Positions 1 through 9,572 of a stretch of DNA of 64,000 nt are shown here, in pieces (position 1 is the first letter of the stretch; each line of letters starts with the position of its first letter). A model generated the notes under the pieces. The model worked only from the letters and a program-made list of their open reading frames with translations, searched no databases and was not told the origin of the DNA. Location: the NCBI RefSeq assembly GCF_009467825.1, contig NZ_WIOK01000017.1, positions 62,001 to 126,000 on the forward strand. The letters run 5' to 3'. Position numbers and translations under genes: made by a program. The stretch is from Cyclobacterium xiamenense (GTDB taxonomy: Bacteria > Bacteroidota > Bacteroidia > Cytophagales > Cyclobacteriaceae).

Positions 1-852
1 TGTGATCAGGTGATGGTGGTAGGAGGGGTGGATAACTACCAATTTTCCAGGCAAATTCTAAACGATAAAAAGGAAGGTTTTTTGGAATTGGTGGAGGCAA
101 CCCCCCGGAATACCGCTGCCGCCATTGCCTTTGCTGCGTTTTCATTGCCTTCCGATTCGGTCATGCTCGTAACACCTTCGGATCATTTAATAGGGGATCA
201 GGCCAATTACGAAGGTGCACTCGCTGAGGCAGTACGCCTTGCGGAGCAGGGTTTTCTGGTGACCTTTGGTTTGAAACCCACCCGGGCCGATACCGGATTT
301 GGGTACATCGAACACGAAGGAAACGAGGTGCTGAGCTTCCGCGAAAAGCCCAATGAACGGACTGCTCAGGGATTTTTGGAGAAAGGCAATTTTCTATGGA
401 ATAGTGGCATGTTTTGTTTTTCGGCGGGCACCTACCTTCAAGAGCTTCAGCTCCACGAACCCGAAGTTTTCGAAAAGTCCCGGAAAGCGCTTGATGCAGC
501 ATCAAAAGGGTTTTTGCCCTTGGACTTGAGCCGTGAAATCCCATCCATTAGTGTGGATTATGCGGTAATGGAAAAATCCGATAAAATAAAAGTTGTCCCC
601 TCCAGTTTTTCCTGGTCAGATATGGGATCTTACGAAGCCTTGTTCGATTACTTTCCGGAAAACAGCAAGGAGCGCCATGGAAAAAACCTGGTGCTGGGTG
701 CAGGTAGCAAACACGTGGAATTTTTGGGTGTGGAGGATGTGATTTTGGTGGAGACACCGGACGCCATTTTGGTACTGAACCGGGCGCAGGCACAGGATGT
801 TAAAAAGATTTACGAGAAATTAGAAAAAGAAAATCCGGGATTGGTAAATTAA
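1..852 (+). CDS. manC: Mannose-1-phosphate guanylyltransferase, 5'-truncated by window edge
   Basis: Makes GDP-mannose from mannose-1-phosphate and GTP in the cytosol, the precursor for the GDP-fucose branch encoded by the next two genes. The reading frame is open to base 1 (Cys-Asp-Gln-Val-Met), so the true start and the N-terminal nucleotide-binding loop lie outside the window. Visible family motifs are TPRNTAAAIAFAA, the metal-binding segment VTPSDHLI, TGFGYIE, FREKP, LWNSGMF and SWSDMGSYEAL near the C-terminus. There is no C-terminal cupin (phosphomannose isomerase) domain, so this is the monofunctional short form. The next gene starts 7 nt downstream, consistent with one operon. Identification is from motifs and context and is secure; only the start is unknown. 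Confidence 0.95.
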   Translation, partial: CDQVMVVGGVDNYQFSRQILNDKKEGFLELVEATPRNTAAAIAFAAFSLPSDSVMLVTPSDHLIGDQANYEGALAEAVRLAEQGFLVTFGLKPTRADTGFGYIEHEGNEVLSFREKPNERTAQGFLEKGNFLWNSGMFCFSAGTYLQELQLHEPEVFEKSRKALDAASKGFLPLDLSREIPSISVDYAVMEKSDKIKVVPSSFSWSDMGSYEALFDYFPENSKERHGKNLVLGAGSKHVEFLGVEDVILVETPDAILVLNRAQAQDVKKIYEKLEKENPGLVN

Positions 853-859
853 TAGTCAG

Positions 860-1810
860 ATGCACAAGCATAGTAAAATATACATCGCAGGACACAAAGG
901 AATGGTAGGGGCTGCCATCTGGAGAAATCTGGAAAAAAAAGGGTACCAGCAATTGATTGGGGTAAGCCGACAAGAGTTGGATTTAAAAAATCAAACCGAG
1001 GTAAGCCGCTTTTTTGCGCAGGAAAAGCCATCGGTAGTGATCGATGCCGCAGCCAAAGTAGGTGGGATTTTGGCGAATAACAACCATCCCTATCCCTTTT
1101 TGATGGACAATTTGGTTATTCAAAACAACCTGATTGAGTCTTCCCTGGAAGCCGGTGTCGAAAAGTTTATTTTTCTTGGAAGTTCCTGCATATACCCCAA
1201 AATGGCGGAACAGCCGCTTCGGGAAGAGGCCTTGCTTACCGGCTCCCTCGAGCCGACCAATCAATGGTACGCGCTGGCAAAGATTGCGGGTGTGAAAGCC
1301 TGCGAGGCCATACGGAAGCAATACCAAAAGGACTACGTAAGTCTAATGCCCACCAATCTCTACGGACCCTTTGATAATTTCGACCTGGAGACCTCGCATG
1401 TGCTGCCCGCGATGATTCGGAAATTTCACGAAGCGAAGGAGGCGGGTGATCAGCCCGTCAAACTCTGGGGATCCGGGACACCTCTTCGGGAATTTTTGCA
1501 CGTGGACGACATGGCGGAGGCCGTTTGTTTTGCCATAGAAACCACCTTTTCCGAAAATCTATACAATGTAGGCACCGGGGAAGACTTGACGATTCGTGCC
1601 CTTGCGGAGTTGATTCAGAAAATCACGGGGCACCGGGGCGACATCATTTGGGACAGCAGTAAACCGGACGGGACCCCCAGGAAGCTAATGGACGTTTCCA
1701 AAATGACACAAGCTGGCTGGAAGGCGAGCATCGGTTTGGAAGAGGGAATCAAGTCAACGTACCAATGGTTTCTAGAGAATCAAGCTACGTTTAAAGAAGT
1801 AAAGATTTAA
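860..1810 (+). CDS. fcl: GDP-L-fucose synthase
   Basis: A short-chain dehydrogenase/reductase that epimerises and reduces GDP-4-keto-6-deoxymannose to GDP-L-fucose with NADPH. The 316-residue length is normal. The N-terminal Rossmann motif is AGHKGMVGAAI (residues 10-20), and the catalytic pair is Tyr137/Lys141 in WYALAK. The active-site segment SSCIYPK and the substrate-loop segment REFLHVDDMAEA are also visible. The ATG at 860 lies 7 nt after the manC stop, so the two are probably co-transcribed. Together with manC and gmd it indicates that the exported polysaccharide, or another glycan, contains L-fucose. Confidence 0.97.
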   Translation: MHKHSKIYIAGHKGMVGAAIWRNLEKKGYQQLIGVSRQELDLKNQTEVSRFFAQEKPSVVIDAAAKVGGILANNNHPYPFLMDNLVIQNNLIESSLEAGVEKFIFLGSSCIYPKMAEQPLREEALLTGSLEPTNQWYALAKIAGVKACEAIRKQYQKDYVSLMPTNLYGPFDNFDLETSHVLPAMIRKFHEAKEAGDQPVKLWGSGTPLREFLHVDDMAEAVCFAIETTFSENLYNVGTGEDLTIRALAELIQKITGHRGDIIWDSSKPDGTPRKLMDVSKMTQAGWKASIGLEEGIKSTYQWFLENQATFKEVKI

Positions 1811-1979
1811 AGGGTCACCATGTACCGCAGAGTTCAACAAAGCGTACCATTGCTTAACTATTGAATAAAGCCTGAGTGAAACACTGCGTAAACCCCATGT
1901 AACTTAAAAAGTTAAACAAAAATAAAACCACCGTGCTGCGCTGAGTCCAACTTAGTGTACCACGGTGAAACTTAAGACC
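1811..1979. repeat. Intergenic cluster of three degenerate ~32-nt repeat units
   Basis: The 169 nt between fcl and gmd hold no gene. They contain three imperfect copies of one motif. One copy begins near 1818 (CCATGTACCGCAGAGTTCAA then AGCGTACCA), a second near 1871 (CTGAGTGAAACACTGCGTAA) and a third near 1931-1974 (CTGAGTCCAACTTAGTGTAC then CACGGTGAAACTTA). The third copy is bracketed by an inverted repeat, CACCGTG at 1929-1935 and CACGGTG at 1961-1967, which could fold as a hairpin. No function can be read from the sequence. Similar short degenerate intergenic strings occur in other Bacteroidota genomes, but I could not search for them here. Confidence 0.5.
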
Positions 1980-3119
1980 ATGAAAACAGCATTAATCACA
2001 GGAATTACCGGTCAGGACGGGGCTTACCTCGCCGAATTACTACTATCCAAAGGCTACACGGTACATGGAGTCAAACGAAGAGCCTCTCTTTTTAATACGG
2101 ATAGGATTGACCATTTGTATCAGGATCCGCACGATGACAACAAGCGATTGTTTTTGCATTACGGGGATTTGACAGATTCGATGAACCTGACACGGATCAT
2201 CCAGGAAACCAAACCGGATGAAATCTACAACCTGGCTGCCATGAGCCACGTGAAGGTGAGTTTTGATACGCCGGAATATACGGCAAATGCCGATGGTATT
2301 GGCACGCTTCGGATATTGGAAGCGGTTCGTTTGCTGGGCATGGAAAAAACGACCAAGGTCTACCAAGCTTCGACTTCCGAATTGTACGGACTGGTGCAGG
2401 CAGTACCCCAATCCGAATCCACGCCCTTCTATCCCCGATCCCCCTATGCCGTTGCCAAGCTGTACGGCTATTGGATCACGGTCAACTACCGGGAGGCCTA
2501 TGGCATGTATGCGTGTAACGGGATCTTATTCAACCACGAGTCGCCGTTGAGAGGGGAGACCTTTGTTACCCGTAAGATTACCCGTGCGGTGGCGAAGATA
2601 GCCTTGGGGCTTCAGCGTGACCTGTACATGGGCAACCTGGATGCAAAGCGAGATTGGGGGCATGCCAAGGATTACGTAGATGCCATGTGGCGCATCCTGC
2701 AGCAGGACGAGCCAGAAGATTACGTCATTGCTACGGGCGTGACCACCAAAGTGAGGGATTTTATTAAAATGGCTTTTGAAGAGGTGGGCTTTACGCTGTC
2801 TTTCGAGGGTGAAGGAATAGACGAGAAGGGTATCCTGGCAGACATCGACAAGGAAAAAGCCTTTGATATACTTGGAACTTCTCACTTTAAAGTAAAGAAG
2901 GGCGACGTGCTAGTCAAGGTTGACCCGGCTTATTTCCGGCCAACCGAAGTTGATTTGCTTATTGGTGATCCGACCAAAGCGATGACCAAGCTCGGCTGGA
3001 AACCGAAGTATGATTTGAAGATGCTGGTGGAGGACATGGTCCTTTCGGATGTAAATTTATTCAAGCGCGACATCCATTTGTTGAAAGGTGGGCACAAAGT
3101 GCTGAACCAGGCGGAGTAG
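1980..3119 (+). CDS. gmd: GDP-mannose 4,6-dehydratase
   Basis: Converts GDP-D-mannose to GDP-4-keto-6-deoxy-D-mannose, the substrate of Fcl, in the cytosol. The 379-residue product has the NADP-binding motif [14 protein letters not shown] at its N-terminus. It also has the STSELYG active-site segment, the catalytic YAVAK, and [16 protein letters not shown] and [14 protein letters not shown], all typical of Gmd. An upstream in-frame GTG at 1965 would add five residues, but the family normally starts at the MKTALITG motif, so the ATG at 1980 is preferred. The gene order fcl-gmd, with a repeat-filled spacer between them, is unusual because the pair is often adjacent or reversed. A strong terminator follows. 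Confidence 0.97.
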   Translation: MKTALITGITGQDGAYLAELLLSKGYTVHGVKRRASLFNTDRIDHLYQDPHDDNKRLFLHYGDLTDSMNLTRIIQETKPDEIYNLAAMSHVKVSFDTPEYTANADGIGTLRILEAVRLLGMEKTTKVYQASTSELYGLVQAVPQSESTPFYPRSPYAVAKLYGYWITVNYREAYGMYACNGILFNHESPLRGETFVTRKITRAVAKIALGLQRDLYMGNLDAKRDWGHAKDYVDAMWRILQQDEPEDYVIATGVTTKVRDFIKMAFEEVGFTLSFEGEGIDEKGILADIDKEKAFDILGTSHFKVKKGDVLVKVDPAYFRPTEVDLLIGDPTKAMTKLGWKPKYDLKMLVEDMVLSDVNLFKRDIHLLKGGHKVLNQAE

Positions 3120-3137
3120 TCCACCGAAACGTACCAG

Positions 3138-3187
3138 AAAAGCAAAGGAGGAACCAGTAATCGATTCCTCCTTTGCTTTTTTTATTT
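3138..3187 (+). terminator. Rho-independent terminator after gmd
   Basis: A perfect 16-bp inverted repeat (3138-3153 and 3165-3180, core GCAAAGGAGGAA / TTCCTCCTTTGC) with an 11-nt loop, running directly into T-rich sequence. It lies 18 nt after the gmd stop and separates the GDP-sugar genes from the export/assembly genes. Confidence 0.9.
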
Positions 3188-3190
3188 CGT

Positions 3191-3720
3191 TCGTTCGCAA
3201 TCGCCTCTCGTTCGGTGACGTTCGCAAATACGGAAACGCAGGTTAGGCGCTTGTTATTAGTAGCGTCCAAAAGACAGAGGATACGTCTGCTTGTAGTAAT
3301 GCCGTTTTCTATGCGGAGCCTGGCTGTCGCCTTACTACTATCGATCGACCGAATCGGAAAAAGGGGAGCGGGGAGGAACCGGAACTTCGAATCGGATCAC
3401 GCGTGTTCGCCCATCTCGCTTGGGTGGAATCGAAAGAAATGATTAGATTTGTGGCTTAATTTATCCGGGGCTCGGAAGTACGAGAAGGGGGCAGTACGTA
3501 TGCAGCTGGAAATCAGAAAATCCCAGGATACGGCCGCTTTTTTTGAGTAGCCAGCTTTCAACGTTACCTCAGCGGTTTCGGGAGGGTAAAAGGTGTAAAC
3601 GCCAGGATGATCGCATCAATGCTCCCGTCAACTCGTCCGCAGGCTGTGGCTGAGGAGGCGAAGCTGTATCCGGTAAGACAAATCGATCTTTTTAGTACCC
3701 TAAAAAAATTACAGTAGCGC
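3191..3720 (+). other. 530-nt gap upstream of the export gene, no recognisable gene
   Basis: No ORF here resembles a protein family; the longest open frame (3173-3442) overlaps the terminator and has shadow-like composition. A possible Bacteroidota-type promoter is TAGATTTG at 3444-3451 (fits TAnnTTTG) with TTG at 3420-3422, 21 nt upstream. That would give a leader of about 265 nt before the ATG at 3721. The long leader could house post-initiation control such as antitermination, but no NusG/UpxY-like gene or clear hairpin switch is visible, so this is inference only. Confidence 0.3.
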
Positions 3721-6330
3721 ATGCAAATTACTCGTTTGTTTCTGACCCGATTTTTATTGATTTTAGTGTTGCTGGTTCACACCGGAATTCTCCTTGCCCA
3801 ATCTTTGCAGGATATTCAAAAAGTGAGAGCAGACGACCTTTCTGATGCACAAATAGAACAATTGATTAAAAGAGCTGAAGCATCGGGAATGAACGAGCAG
3901 CAACTTATTGCGGTTGCTCGCGAAAGGGGCTTACCGATGAGCGAAATTTCTAAACTGCAGCAGCGAATAGCGTCGTTACGGAGTGGGAGCAGAACTACCG
4001 GCAGTCGTACGACGAACGGGAACAATCAAGCCAGACAAATAGGGGAAAGTGAGAACGATAGTATTTTTGAGGGGATAGCGGAGCAGGATCCGTTTTCTGA
4101 TTTGACGCCCAAACAGAAACAAATTTTCGGGTATACACTCTTTTACAACCGCGAACTCAACTTTAATCCGAGCTTAAATATCCCGACCCCTCCTGACTAT
4201 ATTATTGGTGGGGGAGATCAGTTATTGATAGACGTGTATGGTGCTTCCCAGCAGTCTTACGAGTTGACGGTGAATCCTGAAGGGAGTATTTTCGTTCCAA
4301 ACATCGGGCCCATTAAGGTGGCCGGGGCTACCATCGCTGCAGCTACCTCTCGAATTAAATCTGCAATGCAGCAAATTTATTCAGGCTTGGGGGGATCTGA
4401 CCCAAATACTTTTATGGAACTTAGGCTGGGTAACATAAGGACGGTATCCGTAGCCTTGGTTGGAGAACTTAATCAGCCTGGAAACTACAAGTTGCCATCA
4501 TTCGCTTCCCCTTTCAACGCGCTTTTTGCTGCGGGGGGGCCGAACGAAAACGGTTCTTTCCGACACATTCAGGTTTATCGAGACAACAAACTGCTTACAG
4601 AAATCGATGTTTACGATTTTTTAGTCAAAGGCGAGCAATCCACGACAAACACACTCAGAGACAACGATGTGATTATTGTTCCTCCTGTCAGAAACAGGGT
4701 TGAAGTAGTGGGCTCTGTCCGTAGGCAGGGTCTTTTTGAGATCAAATCGGGAGAAAATTTATCGGACCTTATAAGCTACGCAGGTGGGTTTAAAGCGGAA
4801 GCATACAAGGAACGCGTCACCCTTACTCGCATCACAGCTAGTGAACGGAAGGTGGAGGATGTAGATGCCGATAGTTTTACCGATTTTGTTCCTCAGGACG
4901 GAGATAGCTACAGGGTTGGCGAAATACTAAATCGGTTTATTAACAGAGTGCAGGTTTCAGGCGCTTTGATGCGGCCGGGAACTTTCTCATTGAGTCCGGA
5001 TATGAAGATTAGCGACCTCATAGAAAAAGCAAACGGGCTAAGGGAGGACGCTTTTCTAAACAGAGCTACCTTATATCGGATGCAACCGGATTTCTCTCTT
5101 GAAATCATCTCATTGGATCTTGAGGCAATAATGAGTGGGGCAGGTCAAGATATGGTATTGCAGCGGGAAGACGTTCTGCATATCGCTAGCATATACGATA
5201 TTCGGGAGGAATACTTTGTGAAAATTTCTGGAGAAGTTAATAATCCGGGATCTTTTCCTTTTGGCGAAAATATGACCGTGGCTGATTTGGTGATGCGATC
5301 TGGAGGCTTCAAGGAATCAGCAAGCGCCTCACAAATAGAAATAGCCAGAAGGGTGAAAAGTGAGGAGGACGGTAAGTTGGCGGATATTATCCGTATAGAG
5401 ATCGACAGGGATTTAAAACTGAATGCAGAGAGTGCGGAAATGGAATTGCTACCTTTTGATCACGTGATTGTCCGAAGAAGCCCTGGATTTCAACGGGAAA
5501 AATTGGTACGGGTGGAAGGCGAAGTGAACTATCCGGGTGAATATGCCATCTCGCGTGCAAACGAGCGAATTTCGGACCTACTGAATAGATCCGGAGGTCT
5601 AAACCCTTTTGCATACGCTAAAGGGGCAACATTAATAAGGAGAAATGAATTTTACGACGTTCCAAGTGATCAGGATATTGAACGGAAAAATTTAACCTCG
5701 GTACGGAAAAATATTTTGAGTGGTGATTCCGATCGTTCAGAATTTGATAAAATTTTATTGGAAAAAATTAGCGAGGAGATTGAAGAAAAAGAAATCGACC
5801 AAGCCGATATTGAAGGGAATTTGTTGTCGGATGAATTCAGAAAAAAGACCTTAGAAACCTTTGTTGAAAGAGATTCTGTAGATTTTGAAATTAAAACGAT
5901 GGAAATGGTCGGGATTGATTTAGCCGCGATTTTGCGAGATCCCGGTGGGCCGAATGACCTAATTCTTCAGGAGGGCGACGTGCTATCGATACCAAAAGAG
6001 CTTCAAACCGTTCGTATGCGAGGAGAGGTATTGTATCCAACCTCTGCGAGGTACCGCGAGAAATCGGGTTTTAAGGATTACATTTCCAGAGCGGGTGGAT
6101 TTACCAGTAGGTCTCACAGAGGAAGATCATATGTCGTGTATGCAAATGGCGATGTTCAACGAACGAAGCGGTTTTTGTTCATCAATGTGTATCCTACCAT
6201 GGAACCGGGAGCTGAAATAATCGTACCCAAAAAACCCATACGTGAATCCATGAGTGTTCAGGGTTGGGTAGGGCTGGCAACAAGTTTGGCTACTTTGGTG
6301 ATTTTAATTGACAGGTTGGGTACCAACTAA
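3721..6330 (+). CDS. Outer-membrane polysaccharide export protein (Wza-like, six SLBB domains)
   Basis: Forms the outer-membrane or periplasmic conduit for the polysaccharide. The 869-residue protein begins with a signal peptide (residues 1-27, ending LLAQ), so the ATG at 3721 fits. A Poly_export domain starts near residue 157 (DYIIGGGDQLLIDVYG). Six SLBB-type repeats of the form V.GEV..PG...  begin near residues 245, 327, 410, 500, 596 and 764. A charged, coiled-coil-like stretch lies at about 655-720, and a hydrophobic C-terminal helix (LATSLATLVILI) may be membrane-anchored as in Wza. This long multi-SLBB form is common in Bacteroidota and far larger than E. coli Wza. The Wzz-like gene follows 20 nt downstream. 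Confidence 0.93.
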   Translation: MQITRLFLTRFLLILVLLVHTGILLAQSLQDIQKVRADDLSDAQIEQLIKRAEASGMNEQQLIAVARERGLPMSEISKLQQRIASLRSGSRTTGSRTTNGNNQARQIGESENDSIFEGIAEQDPFSDLTPKQKQIFGYTLFYNRELNFNPSLNIPTPPDYIIGGGDQLLIDVYGASQQSYELTVNPEGSIFVPNIGPIKVAGATIAAATSRIKSAMQQIYSGLGGSDPNTFMELRLGNIRTVSVALVGELNQPGNYKLPSFASPFNALFAAGGPNENGSFRHIQVYRDNKLLTEIDVYDFLVKGEQSTTNTLRDNDVIIVPPVRNRVEVVGSVRRQGLFEIKSGENLSDLISYAGGFKAEAYKERVTLTRITASERKVEDVDADSFTDFVPQDGDSYRVGEILNRFINRVQVSGALMRPGTFSLSPDMKISDLIEKANGLREDAFLNRATLYRMQPDFSLEIISLDLEAIMSGAGQDMVLQREDVLHIASIYDIREEYFVKISGEVNNPGSFPFGENMTVADLVMRSGGFKESASASQIEIARRVKSEEDGKLADIIRIEIDRDLKLNAESAEMELLPFDHVIVRRSPGFQREKLVRVEGEVNYPGEYAISRANERISDLLNRSGGLNPFAYAKGATLIRRNEFYDVPSDQDIERKNLTSVRKNILSGDSDRSEFDKILLEKISEEIEEKEIDQADIEGNLLSDEFRKKTLETFVERDSVDFEIKTMEMVGIDLAAILRDPGGPNDLILQEGDVLSIPKELQTVRMRGEVLYPTSARYREKSGFKDYISRAGGFTSRSHRGRSYVVYANGDVQRTKRFLFINVYPTMEPGAEIIVPKKPIRESMSVQGWVGLATSLATLVILIDRLGTN

Positions 6331-6350
6331 ATAATTTTTCACATTTGGCA

Positions 6351-7463
6351 ATGGAAAAAACAACGACGTCGAACAACAGAACAAACGATGAAATAGATCT
6401 TTTAGCTCTAGCCAAAACAGCGTGGAGACAGCGAAGGAAAGTACTAATTATTGTATGTGGGTTTATTTTGGTTGGGCTATTTTTCGCTATTTTTTCCCCG
6501 AAAGACTTCACTGCTTCTTCTACTTTTGTTCCGCAAACCGCTGATTCTAACAAAGCGGCAGGTTCTTTGGGTGGTTTGGCTTCGCTGGCTGGCATCAATT
6601 TAGGGGCAATGGGTGGAGGAGCTGAAATACCTCCTACACTTTACCCCAAAATTGTTTCGTCGGTAACCTTTAGAAAGACGTTACTGGACGCTAAATTCAA
6701 CGTTGAAGGACTAATTGACCAAGTTTCTTATCGGGAATACTTTGAAGAGATTCATTCCCCGGGACTGTTGGGAAGTTTGAAAAAGTACACCGTTGGTTTA
6801 CCCGGGGTTATACTCAAAGCACTTAAGGAGAAGCCGGATACCACGATCATCCAAAGCGAGCAAGGGTTAATTCGGATCTCTCAGGATGAGTTCGAACACT
6901 TTAAAAGATTAGAAAGTCAGCTTTCCGTAGTTCCTAATGAAAAAGAGGGTTTTGTCACATTATCCTTTGTACTTCCCGAGCCTTTAATGGCAGCTCAGAT
7001 GTCCAAATATGCACAAGAGCTATTGCAGCGGGAAGTTATTGCGTATAAGATTTCGAATGCAAGGGAGCAATTAAAGTTTACTGAAGAGCGCTTCCAGGAG
7101 AAAAAGAAAGAATTTGAAGAAATTCAAGCACGACTAGCGGACTTTAAGGACAGGAATCAAAATATAGCATCGGCTACTGTCCAAAATCAATTGCAACGCC
7201 TTGAGGCGGAGTACAACTTTTCGTTTAATATCTACAACGAACTAGCTAAACAATTGGAACAGGCCAGGCTACAGGTAGCTAAGGATACTCCCATTTTTTC
7301 TGTAATTCAGCCCGTCACTGTTCCGACGGAGAAGTCAGGGCCAAAACGCCTGCTAATCTTGGTGATCTTTACCTTTTTGGGTGCCATACTTGGATTGGGA
7401 TATGTGTTTGGAGCTGAGTTTTTGAAGGGGCTTAGAGAACAGTGGGAGCGGACCGAGGATTAG
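6351..7463 (+). CDS. Wzz-type chain-length determinant / polysaccharide co-polymerase
   Basis: An inner-membrane protein that sets polymer chain length and couples polymerisation to export. It has the standard layout: a short cytosolic N-terminus, TM1 at about residues 30-49 (VLIIVCGFILVGLFFAIF), a large periplasmic region with coiled-coil helices (REQLKFTEERFQEKKKEFEE) and TM2 near residues 330-352 preceded by a Pro-rich PVTVPTEKSGPKR segment. There is no tyrosine-kinase domain. A TTG six nt upstream would add two residues, but the ATG at 6351 is preferred. The length (370 aa) is normal for the family. Confidence 0.92.
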   Translation: MEKTTTSNNRTNDEIDLLALAKTAWRQRRKVLIIVCGFILVGLFFAIFSPKDFTASSTFVPQTADSNKAAGSLGGLASLAGINLGAMGGGAEIPPTLYPKIVSSVTFRKTLLDAKFNVEGLIDQVSYREYFEEIHSPGLLGSLKKYTVGLPGVILKALKEKPDTTIIQSEQGLIRISQDEFEHFKRLESQLSVVPNEKEGFVTLSFVLPEPLMAAQMSKYAQELLQREVIAYKISNAREQLKFTEERFQEKKKEFEEIQARLADFKDRNQNIASATVQNQLQRLEAEYNFSFNIYNELAKQLEQARLQVAKDTPIFSVIQPVTVPTEKSGPKRLLILVIFTFLGAILGLGYVFGAEFLKGLREQWERTED

Positions 7464-7773
7464 CTATCCATAAGGCTCATGTACCGGGTAAATAATCACC
7501 CCGGTAAATTTTGGCGGGAATAGGCAGGTTTACAATCGTTAAAAAGACGGAGCGGATGTCCGAAGAGCATTCGCCGTTTTGATTCATTCACGCTACTCCC
7601 AAGTGTTAGCAAAGCTAACCCGTATCGAATCCGAAAAGAACGAATGATTTTGGCGTTTTATGAAAGTCTAGTGATTTAAAAATTGGTAAATGTGATTTAG
7701 GATTAATTCACGGCCAAGTAAAATTCCGGTTTTTGAAAAGTAATTAGCTTGGTTTCAAATAGAAATAGATTTT
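7464..7773 (+). other. 310-nt intergenic region with two small dyads
   Basis: No gene is visible. There are two short inverted repeats: ACCGGG/CCCGGT at 7483-7488 and 7500-7505, just after the wzz stop, and GTTAGC-aaa-GCTAAC at 7605-7619. The first could be a weak terminator, although no clear T-run follows. The second could be an operator. The sequence turns AT-rich towards the MurA-like start, which suggests a promoter for the assembly block, but no good TAnnTTTG match was found. Confidence 0.3.
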
Positions 7774-9039
7774 ATGAGTAACAACCTTATAGCGGATAGC
7801 CGTCCACTTAAAGTTTCTAAAGGCACACTAGCGGGCAGGGTAAAGCTTAGTGGGGCGAAGAACAGTGCATTACGACTACTGGCAGCCTCTATATTGACCG
7901 ATAGGGAGATTCGTTTGTCGAATTTTCCCAACGGCTTATTGGACATTCAAGTACATTTGGAAATGCTGGAGGTTTTAGGTAAGAGCTTTGTTTGTGAGGG
8001 GGATAGGGTGGTTATCCGCCAAAACGGCATGCTTAAAACTGAACTAACCTGGCAAAAACGATCTATACGAAATACCCTCTTAATTTTGGGAGCGCTAACC
8101 ACCAGGTATGGTGAAGGAAGGGTGCCGTTGCCCGGCGGTTGCAAGCTTGGGGAACGTAAATACGATATTCATGTGATGCTTTTGGAGCGCCTTGGAGCAA
8201 AGGTTTGGGAAGAAGGAGATTTTCTGTGTGCCCGGGTTGGTAGCGACGGTGTATTAACGGGAAATGATATCTATTTACCCATTAGGTCTACTGGAGCTAC
8301 TGAAAATGCGATCTTATGCGGAGTCTTGGCGAGAGGAACTACCAACATATGGAATCCCCATATTCGTCCCGAAATACTAGATTTAATCCAGATGCTGAAC
8401 AATATGGGTGCTGAAATAACCGTATTTGGTCAGAAATGTATCGTTATTGAGGGAAAAAAGGAACTTCGGGGTGTAGAACATGAGGTAATTCCCGACAATA
8501 TGGAGGCGCTTACCTGGGCTATCGGATCTGTAATTACCAATGGAGATGTTGAAATCCTCAATTTCCCTAAAAATCACCTGGATGTACCGCTTGTTTTCCT
8601 GAAGGAAAGTGGCATGAAAATGTATGAAGGGAAGGATTCGGTAATTGTTAAGGGAGGGACTCCCTATCCCTTGGAAATCAGTACAGGCCCCTATCCGGGA
8701 ATTAACTCCGATATGCAGCCGCTATTGGCTGTATACGGGGCAATGTGCGATGGCGTGTCCAAGATCGTTGACCTTCGATTTCCAGGGAGATATGCCTACG
8801 CAGAAGAACTGGGAAAAATGGGGGTAGATTTTGATGTTCAGGGCGACTTGCTGGTCATCCATGGAGGAAAACCACTCACAGGTACTTCAGTAGAAGCGCT
8901 TGATTTGAGGGCAGGGATAGCACTGCTGTTGGCAGGGTTAACGGCTGAAGGGGAAACAATTATTGAAAATGCCTGGCAGATTCATAGGGGATACGAAAAC
9001 TTACAACTGAAACTCCAGGGATTAGGCGTAACTATTTAA
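7774..9039 (+). CDS. MurA-like UDP-GlcNAc 1-carboxyvinyltransferase (EPS-locus paralogue)
   Basis: An EPSP-synthase-fold enzyme that transfers enolpyruvate from PEP to the 3-OH of a UDP-amino sugar. The 421-residue length is normal. Catalytic residues appear intact: Lys29-Asn30 (GAKNS), Cys123 in LPGGCKLG (the fosfomycin-target Cys), Asp313 in NSDMQ, Arg339 (GRYAYAEEL) and the late DLRAG arginine. The sequence differs from the usual Bacteroidota housekeeping MurA, and it sits in an EPS assembly block with a MurB-like gene two genes downstream. Inference: the pair makes a UDP-sugar with a lactyl ether (UDP-MurNAc or an analogue) for the polysaccharide. It could instead be a relocated housekeeping murA; only a genome-wide count of murA copies would tell. 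Confidence 0.85.
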   Translation: MSNNLIADSRPLKVSKGTLAGRVKLSGAKNSALRLLAASILTDREIRLSNFPNGLLDIQVHLEMLEVLGKSFVCEGDRVVIRQNGMLKTELTWQKRSIRNTLLILGALTTRYGEGRVPLPGGCKLGERKYDIHVMLLERLGAKVWEEGDFLCARVGSDGVLTGNDIYLPIRSTGATENAILCGVLARGTTNIWNPHIRPEILDLIQMLNNMGAEITVFGQKCIVIEGKKELRGVEHEVIPDNMEALTWAIGSVITNGDVEILNFPKNHLDVPLVFLKESGMKMYEGKDSVIVKGGTPYPLEISTGPYPGINSDMQPLLAVYGAMCDGVSKIVDLRFPGRYAYAEELGKMGVDFDVQGDLLVIHGGKPLTGTSVEALDLRAGIALLLAGLTAEGETIIENAWQIHRGYENLQLKLQGLGVTI

Positions 9040-9056
9040 ATACTTGCATTGAAATT

Positions 9057-9572
9057 GTGCGTTCGGTAATAAACATCTTCAAAAAAGAAAGGAGCCGGAA
9101 TGGCTCCTTTCTTTACGATTTTTTTCTGAATCCAAGATACAGGGTTTTATTAAATTACCGAATGGGTGTACATATTAAAAACAGCGCCATTCCATGTAAG
9201 GGTGTATTGCGTAATTACCTTCGATTCAGAATGCTAGCTAAATGGAATTGTGATATTTCTTATTCATCCTTTATCGGCAAAAATCTCCATATGCCTCATC
9301 CTATTGGGATTGTCATTGGAGATGGCGTGGTTATCCATGATGATGTCACAATTTTTCAAAATGTGACTTTGGGGAGCCATGGAAAAAATAGTAAAGATCT
9401 AAAATACCCGACAATAGGGAAAAGCGTGAAGATTTATGCAGGTGCAGTTATCATTGGAGGAGTATCAATTGGAGAAGGAGCAGTAATTGGTGCTAATTCG
9501 GTAGTGAATAGCAACGTACCACCATTTTCGGTTATTGTAGGTGTTCCGGGAAGAATTGTTGCTCCCAAATGA
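9057..9572 (+). CDS. Serine acetyltransferase-like hexapeptide O-acetyltransferase
   Basis: A left-handed beta-helix acyltransferase of the serine-acetyltransferase/WcaB type, 171 residues, probably O-acetylating a sugar in the repeat unit. Hexapeptide repeats run from about residue 75 (IGKNLHMPHPIGIVIGDGVVI) to the C-terminal VIVGVPGRIV. The acetyl-CoA/catalytic His region is HPIGIVIGD and NVTLGSHGK. The start is GTG at 9057; the first ATG would remove the conserved N-terminal helix region. It overlaps the next gene by 4 nt (ATGA), which implies translational coupling. True serine acetylation for cysteine synthesis is unlikely given the short N-terminus and EPS context. Confidence 0.85.
   Translation: MRSVINIFKKERSRNGSFLYDFFLNPRYRVLLNYRMGVHIKNSAIPCKGVLRNYLRFRMLAKWNCDISYSSFIGKNLHMPHPIGIVIGDGVVIHDDVTIFQNVTLGSHGKNSKDLKYPTIGKSVKIYAGAVIIGGVSIGEGAVIGANSVVNSNVPPFSVIVGVPGRIVAPK

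Noticed and set aside
3173-3442. An 89-codon frame in the gap upstream of the export gene
   Set aside because: It starts inside the gmd terminator and its composition is not protein-like, so it is not called.
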